Origin: Nemertoderma westbladi | Lineage: Eukaryota; Xenacoelomorpha; Nemertodermatida; Nemertodermatidae | Length of the DNA: 42,445 nt | Direction of reading: 5' to 3' | Assembly (NCBI GenBank): GCA_032718475.1 | Contig: JAUCBJ010007928.1 | Coordinates: 1 to 42,445 of the forward strand | In this document: positions 30,009-40,035 of the stretch, piece after piece | Layout: each line of letters opens with the position of its first letter | Position numbering within the stretch: the stretch's first letter is position 1 | Notes under the pieces: generated by a model | Database searches by the model: none | The model's input: only the letters and a program-made list of their open reading frames with translations | What the model was told of the DNA's origin: nothing | Program-made: the position numbers and the translations under genes

Positions 30009-31895
30009 ATGCTACCCCAGCCAGTCCTTGAGATGCTGTTTGACGAGAGAATAATTAAAGTCGGTTCAGCTGTTTATGGAGATTTCCCAAATGACTTTAG
30101 AAATATGGAGAATATCCCATATCCTTTCGTAGACACCCAACTGATTGCACCATGGGCAGAAGGCCGAGGTTTCTTCCGAACTATGTATGCCAATACACCG
30201 AGGGGAATCAATAAAGTACAAAGAACCTCTATCGGACATCTTGCCTTCCAAGAATACGGATGGAATTTTAAAGTTGGAAATCCTGTCAGTTATCAACAAA
30301 TATATGGCGACCCTTATTCTCGATTATATTTCGATGGACCATTAACAGCGCCCCGAGTCATTTATAGCTTTATGAGTGTTCCACTCCGTCCCTCATTAGC
30401 TATATATACCATCTTCGAGAATGCCGCACTTGCCAGTTGGCTAGCCGATGTGTGCAGTCGAACTATACGCGCTCATCCCTTAGTGCTTGGAACTAAACTC
30501 GCTAAGTTAGATGAACACAATAAATTCATCAGATTCGAATGCTTTAGGCGCTCTCTGACTCCGTTCCGTAACGTTGACAGTCAGTTTAAAGACCGCGATT
30601 TGACCAAACTCAGCCTGAGAGATTACGCTGCTGAGAAGTTGGACAGCGCTGGATTTGCCATTCGTTTGTATGACGTTTGTATACAGAATCTACATTCATC
30701 TGTTATACAAAGACCCCAAATCCCCACAGGTTATTCTATTGTGGAAGTTCAAACGGTGGGTTCCCTTGAGAAAACAGCTACATCTATCGCAGCTAAGCAA
30801 GTTGAAGAAGAACCAATTTGCTTGGAATCTGAAGACATTCAACCTGCAGCATCCAGGAGTAGCGATAATGATTATGTGTTGGAATGGTATCAAGGTCCAC
30901 AATGTCTCACGGCATATGATTATCGGCATGCCAATTACATTTCTAGGAAATGTTGCCGATTATGTGCATCACGGGATCACTTTACCCCAACGGATTCCAG
31001 CAAACCCTGCTCCTACTTTAAAGACCAACCTATTATGGAGATTTATTGTGCTTATTGTAGACTCAATAATCTACACATTTTTGCAGTTTGTCATCAATTT
31101 ATGACTCAATGTCACCACTGTCAATTCAAAGGACATGCAAGTTTCGATTGCCCTCTCAATCGAGATCTAGAAAGCGTAGATGAAATAGTTACCTTGTGTT
31201 ACATCAGATCTTGGGAAGCATTATCAGATCTTACATCAGATCTCCATTGCGAATCACGTCACCGATACTATCCAGGACGTATATATGAAGGAGTTTATGC
31301 ATTTCACCCATACCTCTTTTCCTCCGTTGAACAAAAATATCGCACCCCCAGTTACGAACTGATGAAACGTGTTGGTGAGAACATTTCAACCAAATACGTT
31401 CGCAAATATCTGAGGAATATTAATCCCAATAACCCGGATTCTTATAACTTGATCAACTTCATCCGCCAAGATCCGGAATACGGTGACTTGTTCATAAACT
31501 CACATCCTGAGTTACAAGAAGTTCATAGAAGACCATATGAATATAAAGCCAGAGAACGCGAATTAGAGAGAACAATCAAACCGAGGAAATTTCTCGCTAC
31601 ACACGGTCAACCTACCGCTGTCGTGCAAACGACCCATCAAGGACCAGTAAGAGCTGCCATCCTGAAACGAGCTCTAAAGGTTGTTCACCCTCGATCCACC
31701 GATGTCGACATCGATCAACTGGGTACCGCGACCGGCGGATATACTGATTGTAATCCAAAACCTTCTGATGCTATCGTATTGCACCCTTCCCCCAGGAGTT
31801 ATAGCCCTCCTAGTAAAGTGGCTCGCCCCAAAGAGAAAAGGACTCTTACTAGTCTTAAAAAACTCCGTAAACGCCGTTCGCGAAAGAAGGACTGA
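30009..31895 (+). CDS. ORF3 of element A: exonuclease-like, zinc-knuckle protein
   Basis: 628 open codons between pol and the 3' LTR, the place where some BEL/Pao elements carry env. I see no signal peptide or membrane segment. Residues 4-50 (VLEMLFDERIIKVGSAVYGD, later FVDTQLIA) look like the motif II region of DEDD 3'-5' exonucleases of the RNase D/WRN type. IGHLAFQEYGW (74-84) and Y133-x3-E137 fall where the later helices and motif III are expected, with Glu for Asp. Motif I is missing from this frame, though TDTE occurs in frame just upstream at about 26655. Residues 315-381 are Cys-rich and end in a perfect CCHC knuckle, C368-x2-C371-x4-H376-x4-C381. The last 45 residues are Pro- and Lys/Arg-rich (KKLRKRRSRKKD). 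A nucleic-acid-processing or chaperone role is inferred; an inactive exonuclease fold is equally possible. The frame is intact but separated from its first codons. Confidence 0.6.
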   Translation: MLPQPVLEMLFDERIIKVGSAVYGDFPNDFRNMENIPYPFVDTQLIAPWAEGRGFFRTMYANTPRGINKVQRTSIGHLAFQEYGWNFKVGNPVSYQQIYGDPYSRLYFDGPLTAPRVIYSFMSVPLRPSLAIYTIFENAALASWLADVCSRTIRAHPLVLGTKLAKLDEHNKFIRFECFRRSLTPFRNVDSQFKDRDLTKLSLRDYAAEKLDSAGFAIRLYDVCIQNLHSSVIQRPQIPTGYSIVEVQTVGSLEKTATSIAAKQVEEEPICLESEDIQPAASRSSDNDYVLEWYQGPQCLTAYDYRHANYISRKCCRLCASRDHFTPTDSSKPCSYFKDQPIMEIYCAYCRLNNLHIFAVCHQFMTQCHHCQFKGHASFDCPLNRDLESVDEIVTLCYIRSWEALSDLTSDLHCESRHRYYPGRIYEGVYAFHPYLFSSVEQKYRTPSYELMKRVGENISTKYVRKYLRNINPNNPDSYNLINFIRQDPEYGDLFINSHPELQEVHRRPYEYKARERELERTIKPRKFLATHGQPTAVVQTTHQGPVRAAILKRALKVVHPRSTDVDIDQLGTATGGYTDCNPKPSDAIVLHPSPRSYSPPSKVARPKEKRTLTSLKKLRKRRSRKKD

Positions 31896-31979
31896 TAGTT
31901 TAGAGTATTTTTGTATATTAGAAACTGTGATTTTTTATATTTTATAGACTTAAATCCCATTTTCTGTAAATATTTGCGG

Positions 31980-33074
31980 TGTAAAAGCTTTTGCGGACAT
32001 AACAAGTCATTTTTATGCAATGCACTGAATACTCTAAAAAAGGCCTAAAATTGTTCAACTACGCGTCGGTCAGAAATTAGAACCAAGATGACGAAATCTG
32101 TCAGCTGATTCTTTGTGTACGTGGAGGTTTCTTTGTTTGGGCCTATTCAGCCAATTAGAGCAATCTTCCCAGTTATGCCAATAGAGACCTACCTGTGGAA
32201 ATTGGCGCATGCGCAGTTATAGTTTTTCTGAGAATCCTATTCCTTTCGGGAATCAGTACTAAGTACAGACGTTTCAGACTTTGGCCCAAGAATATCTGAT
32301 GGCTGGAGTTATAAGAACGTAAATCTATTAACTGAACATCGGCACAAACCGCACCTTATCATACTGAACTTCATGAACACATACTGACTGTTCACCGCAC
32401 TGTTTTAATGCTGTTTTATATTGTTGTTAATTGCTGTTTATATTAATGGATGTTATATTTGGAGAATACAGATAAATAATCGTAAACCCCTCAAGTTTCT
32501 TAATTACTGAGGTAAGCAGAAGGGTCTACCGGTAGCAACTGCGACTCAAATTATAGTGGTTTTTGTGTGGATTAAATGCTATTTCATAATCCCTAAGTGT
32601 GTCAGTTGCAATCCTCCTTATATATGATCAGAATCAGTGACGGTCGGCAAATTAGTGTGAATTAGTGTGGAGTAGTGTGAAGTCGTGTGAAGGTTAATAA
32701 AGCAACTCCTAAAGAATGTGCTATTTACGAGATTCCATAGCCATCTAGTTGTGATTAGTGTAAGTCATAACTCTGTTTTATACTTAAAGCGCCACGTCCA
32801 AAAGGAACTGTTAATATTTCCCCGAAAGTAAATATAGTTGTTGGAGATTATATAGTAGCGATCAATCGAATAATACAAAGTAGCCTACACCGCAATAACT
32901 TTCTCTGGACCCGAATCCAGTCTCCCACACAGTGGGTCATACGCCGTGCACGGACTGGCTTCGGCGGATGTAAATTCAATACACTAGGTAATTGGTAAGG
33001 GCAAAAGTCGATTTATAATTAAAAGGACATTTAAATTGGCAGGTTAACTGCTAAAAGGTCTAAAAGCGCGAACA
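31980..33074 (+). repeat. 3' LTR of element A
   Basis: Starts TGTAAAAGCTTTTG and ends AAAAGCGCGAACA, the same termini as the LTRs of B, with many internal blocks in common (for example AGCGCCACGTCC and AAAGGAACTGTTAATATT). It is 1095 bp long. Its partner lies left of the window, so the age of A cannot be read from LTR divergence here. Confidence 0.92.
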
Positions 33075-34465
33075 CTTTTTTGGTTTTTCGAATTAATTAT
33101 TAGTAATCGAAAGCAAAATTAGAATAAAATCATCATTGTTTATTTTATAATAAACACTAAAAGAGCACCAAAAAATTAAAAGTAGCTCGAAATTTTCAAA
33201 TAGCCGAAAGTGGTAAATTTGGTCTTATAGTTTGGCTACTGAGGTTTTAGAATGTGCTGATTTCATTGGCAAGGTTTATAAAATTGTGGTATTTTCAAAA
33301 ATGGCCAATGTGTCAGTCGAAAATTTTAAGTGCAAGCCAGTGCACTTCTATATCAGTACAGCTGGTACTGGTCCGATAATGTAGTGGATTTTTCAGTAGT
33401 AGTACCACTACCACTACCACTATGTGGTGGTGGTATGTGCATTGTACTGCACTACTGCGTTAGGCATTACATTACTGCTGAGTGATGACTGCATTATGCT
33501 GTTACTGTGTTATGCATTAAATGCCTTATCATTATTACATTACCTGATTACGTCCGTACGTGTTTTTATATGACTATTTATTATCACCTCTACACACGGG
33601 CTGGTAGCCACGGTGCCACGGGGGCCTATTCTTGGTATGGACATAGTAGGCCTAGGCTCTCTGAATCTGTATGCAGGCCGTAGCAGTTATAGTTGGAAAG
33701 TGCTGTGTGTATAGATGCGGCTCGCGCGCTTGGCCTACAGTGGCACTTACTTAGTTCGACTCGTCAGGGGTCTTCTTCAAAACAGATAACACCAGGACCT
33801 TCCGGTTCCACTAACATTTGTAAATTTCGACGGGCGATATATATTCTGTAAACCCGGAATCTGTTCCGACTTAAGTGTGCTAAATACCTCAAATTCCTCG
33901 GAGACCGCCAGTAAAAAGAATATACTGTCCATCCTCTATCGAAATTCATGAAGGAGAGTAAAATTAGTTTATCTGATGTAGAGATGAAGGAGGCTACTGC
34001 TGGACTTGGGGTTGGAGGGGCCGGTTATTCTTTAAGAACCATCATGCTAGGTTTATTATCCTGCCTAAACCGGCGTGACTCCTATCTGAGTCCCCGGAGG
34101 ACATATCGGCCCTTTCAGAGGATATCAAGAAGACATGCGTGGCCAACTTAACAGTGTCCGCTTCTTACTGTCTTGGATTTAATAGACAAAGGTTATTGAT
34201 ACATAATAGATATGCTGAGATAAATTAATATTACGACTTCAATATAATGAGGAACTGATATAAATATTTAGGGGAATTATTATTAACTATCCTGGAATAT
34301 AGTGTCGTTTAATGATTTGAGGAAGTGATACTTTATTTTACTCTACTCTACTATGTGTTTGATGCTCAATTAAGAGATTATAATCGTAATCCTGAGTTAC
34401 CGGAACGTTTAACTCTATCTACTATCTGGACCGGGCTATATTACTACAGTACTTAATTGGCCCGT

Positions 34466-34489
34466 GGGGGGGGGGGGGGGGGGGGGGGG
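34466..34489 (+). repeat. Poly-G tract (24 bp)
   Basis: Twenty-four consecutive G bases in element C. Length is likely unstable. Confidence 0.95.
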
Positions 34490-34529
34490 TTAGATCTTGG
34501 CCCAAAAATTACAATTTTGCTGGTATAAG

Positions 34530-36350
34530 GGATTTCGGGGACGCTGATCACGATAAAACTTGTTAAAACATTTTCTGGCAATGCATCAATCATTTTTGGT
34601 CCCCAGGACGAAAAGTATAAGTCAAAAATTGTTAGCAAGTCGTTAGACTTGATTACTGTAAGAAAAAAAAGCTACTGGCTACTGGCTACTGGCTACTGGC
34701 TACTGGCTACTGACTACTGACCTAGAGCAAAAACGGCTCTAACGATTTTGATGAAATTTTGCATGGACAATGAAAATGGATTTCTAAGGGTACTTGTGAA
34801 ATCGCGGTTTAAATTGAAACATCTCAACTTGTTTTATTTCGAAAAATAGCCCCAAAACGCTAAAATTGCCATAGGCGCAATGATAAAACACCAGCTGGCA
34901 CTCATGAAAAATGTATAGAGATGGCCTGGTAATGCATTCAATAGGAAGGCCAACTAACAAAGAAGTACTTTCTCTGCCAAGTTTTATTATCACTCTACAA
35001 TACAACCCAGACAGTAAGCAAACATTAATTTGTTTAACTGGCTATTACAGTTTCAGCTGAATAACTCTTCCCAATGCATCCTTGCTATGTTAATTAATTG
35101 GCGTGCAAGCTAAATGACTGTTAGTTAAACAGTGTGTTGGCTACACAGTGTATTGTACTATGCTCTCATCGCATTATTGCTTTATTTTGAAATCTTTGTG
35201 CCAACATTAATACTGTGGAGGCTGCATGCTTATAAGGCTAAATATTTACTCATCCTCAAAATGATTCTCCATAAGGCTAACATTATTATTTGAAATATAA
35301 AAATCTGTTATAATAATAATATAATTGTTATATTTAATTAATATCGTGGTTTACATTGAACAGTGTAAATTGTTAATCGCGGTTTACATTGAAACATCTC
35401 AACTTGTTTTATTTATTACAAAAATAAGAACGAATATGTCTTATCACTTCTTGTGCGCGATTGTATTGAATTCATGACAACTGCTGTTATTGTTATTAAT
35501 CAATTGACACCTCGACTCCTTTGTGAGACTCCGACTACTCTATCCGATAGAATAAAATAATCATTTCGCTAACTGCTCTCTATCTTCTATAATCACAACA
35601 GCTTTTATAATTCATTAGATGATTACAACATAATAATTATAGTTTGGAGTTGTCTAGAAAAATTTTCGTACACCACCGGGACTAGTCTCACACTAATTGA
35701 TTTATCAGACAGAACAAAAAGCTTTTACTTGATTCGTACTGTCTCCTACGACTTGCTTCACGGGCCGCTAGGCCCGTCTCTAGTCAAACTAAACATTTTG
35801 TGTTTGGTTTGATAATTCAGAACGTATACGGGTTTTCGAGGCCACTGATCACGATGAAAGTAGTTATAAATATTTTCATTATGTGCAAACCCAATTTTGG
35901 TGCCATTCTGTTATGGTGCTCCAGAACGAAAAGTACAAGTAGCTAAAGTTTCAAACTGTTAAATATTGCATTTGGTATTGTAATTCTGAAGCTATACTGG
36001 TTTTCAAAGTCGCTGATAACGATACAACTCGTTAAAAATAATTCGTGGTAACGCAACTATCGTTTTTGGTGTTTGTCTGCTGGGACGAAAAATGAAAAAT
36101 ACAAGTAGCATAAAATTTCAAACGGCAAAAATCTAATTTGGTTGGATAATACAATATTCATGAGTGTCATATTCGTGATCAGCATCCCAGAAAACCCATA
36201 ATGTCATAAAATGTGTGCTAAGACTTGTAATTTTCGTGCCGCACATTGACATTGACACGTATCCAAAGAAGCTTTTTATCAACAAGTTAGGATACTTTTT
36301 CAGGGTCATATTCGTGATCAGCATCCCAAAAAACCTACATGGTCATAAAA
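34530..36350. repeat. Dispersed internal repeats of element C
   Basis: A motif around CGCTGATCACGAT...AACTTGTTAAAA...GACGAAAAGTA occurs in direct orientation near 34540, 35850 and 36010. Its core occurs inverted as TATTCGTGATCAGCATCCCA near 36170 and 36310. Separately, GCGGTTTA-AATTGAAACATCTCAACTTG at about 34802 is repeated near 35378. The mix of orientations fits a foldback or subterminal-repeat element. Confidence 0.65.
34671..34719 (+). repeat. 7-bp microsatellite (GCTACTG)n
   Basis: Six perfect GCTACTG units followed by one ACTACTG variant, preceded by a run of eight A. Confidence 0.97.
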
Positions 36351-36687
36351 TCAATTTGTTTTCGTGGTGATTTTTTATTATCATATTTCCACTACTTGTT
36401 TTGTTTTTTTCGTTCTCCAGGGGCACAAATAACTGACTAATAACTAACATAACAACATGCCTATGTTGTTATATTACACAACTCTTCGATATGTTTGATG
36501 TAGAGGAATAAACCTTCCCAATGAAATCAGCACATTCTAAAACCTCAGTAGCAAAATTGTATGGCCAATTTACCACTTTTGAAAAAAGTGCTACTTGCAC
36601 TTTTGGTGCTCTTTTAGTATCTATTGATAAATGATGCTTCTAATCTTGCTTTCGATTACTAATAATGAATTAAACTAAACAAAAAAG

Positions 36688-38566
36688 CATAGTATGGTTT
36701 CATGGTTATACCCAAGTCTTTGAAGGGTGATGTATTCTATGTAATTTTATCAATTCCGAAAGGTGTTTATCAACATCGACATGGTATGGGTTCCAGGAAC
36801 TCCTCATATCTCGAAAACTACTGGACCTATTACATTCTCTCTCTGTCTCATTTGAAGGTGGACATCATTTTAGTTAGGGACAAGTCATTTCGACGCGCTA
36901 GATATATTGTTTCAGGGGTTCTATCCAAGAGAAATAACTGGCCTACTAAATTTAGGGGCTTTGCAGGAGCTTGGCGGATCGTACCTATAGTAGGTCATAT
37001 GCCATAGACGCAATGGTAAAATAACACTAATAATTACAGCTTGTGTTCATGATGAAAAATGGCTTATGTAATGGATTTCTATACAGGCTTAGTATAAATC
37101 GATAAGGTTGCCAAGTAATTAATTTATAGGAAGTGTTCTGAAGATTGACGATTTACATCCCGCTTGCTTGCACGCCACTAGTTAACAGTAATTAGTTTCA
37201 TTAACACAATTTATTATTATGCATTACAGTATCTTCACACATTATCCAATTGGACCAACCTTCCACGACGCGAGGAGTTGCAAGATAACCGTTAATTCGA
37301 TATACCCCAGTCGACATATGAACAATGGCGCGCGGAGGATTGAATTCTACTGAACTAACGGCACACACGGAATAGGATTCCATTGAACTTACAGTAATAT
37401 GTTTAAAACGTAATTTTATTTACAATTGGTTGGTTATATGGTTACCCAAAAAAATTGAGTACTGTATGTGTTACAAACGACTTTATTTTATTCAGAATAG
37501 TACAGTATGTGGTTTTCATTCCTGAATCATTTCAAACACAGAGTAATGGAAAAAACAGCCTTTGTTAGAAGCGATCACAACACAATGTCCTGTGGGGCGA
37601 GCGACGAAAGTAAGCGAGCTTAGCATACAGGTACCACTAACTCAATCGGTGTGTCTGTTGTTCTGTCGTGTCCAATTTTAAACGTTAATAACTCAGCCAA
37701 ATATTAATGAAATTTAACCAAACTTGGTACACATATAGTCTGACCAAAGTTTAGAAATTTTCCAAGTTGAATTTTCGCGTGGCCTTCGAGAAGCTAAGAT
37801 AATAGCAGTTAATTATTTTATTAAGTTGATTAGGGTAACAACATCAATTTCAACCTGCCTCCTTAAATGATATTAATCATTTTCTAGTATAAGATTTAAA
37901 TAATTATACTTAAAAGTTATACAGCTGTAATCCCCATACAACATTCCATTATAGTTTTTAATTAGTTCAAGCGATTTGCTTTAATAAATGTGTCTTTAAT
38001 TGATCTAAACGTAATTAAAGCGGCACAATTATTGAGTACAAATTTAATCCTTCCCATTATTGGTCAACATAGTCTCTGCGGGGGTGTAGAGCTGCTAGCT
38101 GGCACCAGGGCAGAGGGGAATTGTACTGTAATATGCAGCCAGTAGTATTGCTATAGCAACACAGACATAACTCCAACCACACTGCCTGTATTTCAATTCC
38201 TATTGACTCTATACTATAAATGTTGTATTACTTACTATCTCAGGTGACAGAAGATATAATGACATAAATACTCATGACTGTTGTAGGCTTATATCTGAAA
38301 TAGTTTATTCCGCAATATATTTGTCTGGATATTTTTTAATTGAATTTTTGCAAAGTAGTAAAATTAATGTTCTTAAAAATAATATTATTATTTTATATGT
38401 AACCTAGGAAATTAGCTACATATTTTCGCTGCAGCTTTAAGAGTGTACATTGATTTAATATTATTTCAATACCCATATTACTACACATCGGCATACGATG
38501 CGTTGGCGTTGTATCACACATCTCCACATAGATGTATCAGCAGTTACTCGCGCAGTTTCGAAACTT
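36688..38566. other. Intergenic or unclassified repeat sequence, no gene seen
   Basis: Open frames here (for example 36702-37007 and 37201-37383) have no recognisable motif. The stretch near 37680-37790 (AACTCAGCCAAATATTAATG, TTGGTACACATATAG) has the look of dispersed repeat DNA. I see nothing else I can support. Confidence 0.6.
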
Positions 38567-38865
38567 CGCATAGTTATAACTGTATAAAGATCGTCAGTCT
38601 TTGTTTAGGAAAAATATTTTAATGCAAAACAGGACGAGCGACGAGCGCAACGAGGCATATAATGAAGACCAGTACTGCGTAGATTAAATTCCTATAAACC
38701 ATACCTGGCTTCGCCTATTGAAGGCATCGGTAGTTATAAAGATCGTCCGTCAGTCTGCGTTTAGGAAATATGTATAAATACAAAACAGGACGAGCACAAC
38801 GACTTTTATAATAATGAAGACGAGTACTGCACTGCCTACTGCGTTGAAGGCATCGGTAGTTATAA
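38567..38865 (+). repeat. Imperfect tandem duplication, about 152-bp period
   Basis: TATAAAGATCGTC-AGTCT...AAAACAGGACGAGC...AATGAAGAC...AGTACTGC occurs from about 38583 and again from about 38735. Both units are followed by GAAGGCATCGGTAGTTATAAA. Confidence 0.8.
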
Positions 38866-38887
38866 ATTACTGGTGGGTGGGAAGGGT

Positions 38888-38903
38888 GGGGGGGGGGGGG
38901 GGG
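38888..38903 (+). repeat. Poly-G tract (16 bp)
   Basis: Sixteen consecutive G bases just after the tandem duplication, inside GGTGGG-type sequence. Confidence 0.95.
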
Positions 38904-39354
38904 AGATTAAAAGGGGTGAACACGTACTGTCCCCCTTTCTTTGATTGATTGGTGGTGTGGGTACATTTCTCAAAACCTGATTTTGTGATACAGTCGCTCA
39001 ATTTTAATCTGTATCTGATAACTGAGCCTAGTGCTGCGCGATGGCCCCACGAACGTTTTATTCGTAACCTATACTTTTTAGATGATAAGAGAACCAATCA
39101 CTCCAACGCCTACTACTAATTGTTTTGATGGTGTCAAAAGCCTTTAACCCTTTAACTTTCACTACAAGAAGGCCTTGTCCAAAAAATCTGAAAATTGTAT
39201 GGTTTGATACTTAGTGTCCATGGATCCTAAAACTGAAAAAAAAAAATTTTTATCTTTAGTAGTTTTGTGCCGACAGTAGTAATAGTATGCCACCCTCGGC
39301 GACAGTTGGACCCACTTCACACCTTGGGTGTTAAGTAGATCATTAATTAATTAA
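38904..39354. other. No gene seen
   Basis: About 450 bp with an A-rich run near 39236-39247 and CTTTAACCCTTTAACTTTC near 39144. No frame or structure that I can support. Confidence 0.6.
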
Positions 39355-39448
39355 CCAATTAATTAATTGGTCGATTAAACAATTAATTAATTGTTTAATC
39401 AATCGACTCGTATCAAATAATGTTGCCAAAGGCAATTTAATTTGATAC
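39355..39448. repeat. Cluster of three hairpin-forming palindromes
   Basis: A perfect 16-bp palindrome (CCAATTAATTAATTGG, 39355-39370) is followed two bases later by a perfect 28-bp palindrome (39373-39400) built on AATTAATTAATT with GATTAAAC arms. GTCGATT and AATCGAC flank the second one. Then comes a stem-loop with arms GTATCAAAT (39410-39418) and ATTTGATAC (39440-39448) containing an inner TTGCC/GGCAA stem. Confidence 0.9.
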
Positions 39449-39888
39449 AAATCAATCAGATAGGGACGCGGGATGAATAAATTGTACTATAACAAACGAA
39501 ATATACAATACAATAGACACTGTGCAATACAATATACAGTACATTTGTATTATTTTTGCCATACAGTAGGTAAAGATAGAATTAAATATAAAGATGCAAT
39601 CGAGGCCCAAAACATAAATATACCCTCACTCGAAAATAAAATGGCCCCAGTTTAGCCCCGAGTCATCCCTCAATAATCTGTGGCTGCTCGGGCTCTTATT
39701 AACCGTATAGCATGACTAACCCATTCATCAATGCGTGAATGGGGCCTGCGTGAATGGGGCCTGCCACAGAGCTTAAATTATTCATACCCACAGCTTCGTT
39801 ATTATATCAACTCATCCAAGAAATTATAATAAACATCTGGTATGGCAATAGATTATTCTTCTTTCACAACTCCATTCTAACCTCCCTC

Positions 39889-39924
39889 TATAAAAGCCCC
39901 CAGTCACCGCATTCCCATTCATTC
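39889..39924 (+). promoter_or_regulatory. Core promoter (TATA and initiator) of the 40036 gene
   Basis: TATAAAAG at 39889-39896 and TCATTC at 39919-39924. The A of the initiator (39921) is 32 bases after the first T, the normal metazoan spacing. It gives a 115-base 5' leader before the ATG at 40036. That leader contains a minimal upstream ATG-TAA at 39985-39990, which could reduce translation. Confidence 0.65.
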
Positions 39925-40035
39925 TCTAATTTTTATTTTTAAAAGTTTTATTTATTTTCATAAAAGTTTTATTTATTTAAAATTATGTAAAATCATTTAT
40001 CGAAAACTCATAATATCAATTGACATTGCTATATA

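Larger units (their letters stand above)
1..33074 (+). mobile_element. BEL/Pao LTR retrotransposon A (old, 5' end outside window, host of nested insertions)
   Basis: This element holds the left three quarters of the window together. Gag sequence is already present at base 1. The pol gene stops at 5491 and resumes at 21333, where element B is inserted. The 3' LTR lies at 31980-33074, and the 5' LTR is outside the window. Domain content (DUF1759-like gag, CCHC knuckles, DSGS aspartic protease, RT, RNase H, integrase with an extra C-terminal domain) and order are those of BEL/Pao elements. Joining 5491 to the sequence after the second CGTTA keeps the pol frame open across the junction, which confirms one element split by an insertion. 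A carries many nonsense codons and frameshifts and must be inactive. It also contains a LINE fragment, element B, a foldback transposon and a third open frame. Confidence 0.9.
33075..36687. mobile_element. Inverted-repeat DNA element C (host of element A)
   Basis: 33075-33280 and 36507-36687 are inverted copies. Shared blocks include CTTTTTTG, TTATTAGTAATCGAAAGCAA, ACTAAAAGAGCACCAAAA, AGTGGTAAATT and GAGGTTTTAGAATGTGCTGA. The left copy begins exactly at the end of the LTR of A, so A probably inserted into the repeat and the true left end lies outside the window. No transposase frame is seen. The interior holds poly-G, a 7-bp microsatellite, internal direct and inverted repeats and a GC-richer stretch at about 33580-34150, whose short frames (33764-33949 minus, 33948-34151 plus) I do not recognise. 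Confidence 0.75.

Noticed and set aside
30009-31895. ORF3 as an envelope glycoprotein
   Set aside because: No signal peptide, fusion peptide or membrane-spanning segment; it has zinc-binding and basic regions instead.
33764-34151. Possible captured gene fragment in element C (two opposing short frames)
   Set aside because: GC content is higher than the surroundings, but no motif is recognisable and the frames are under 70 codons.
36702-37007. 101-codon frame
   Set aside because: No recognisable motif, no promoter and average composition; likely a chance frame.
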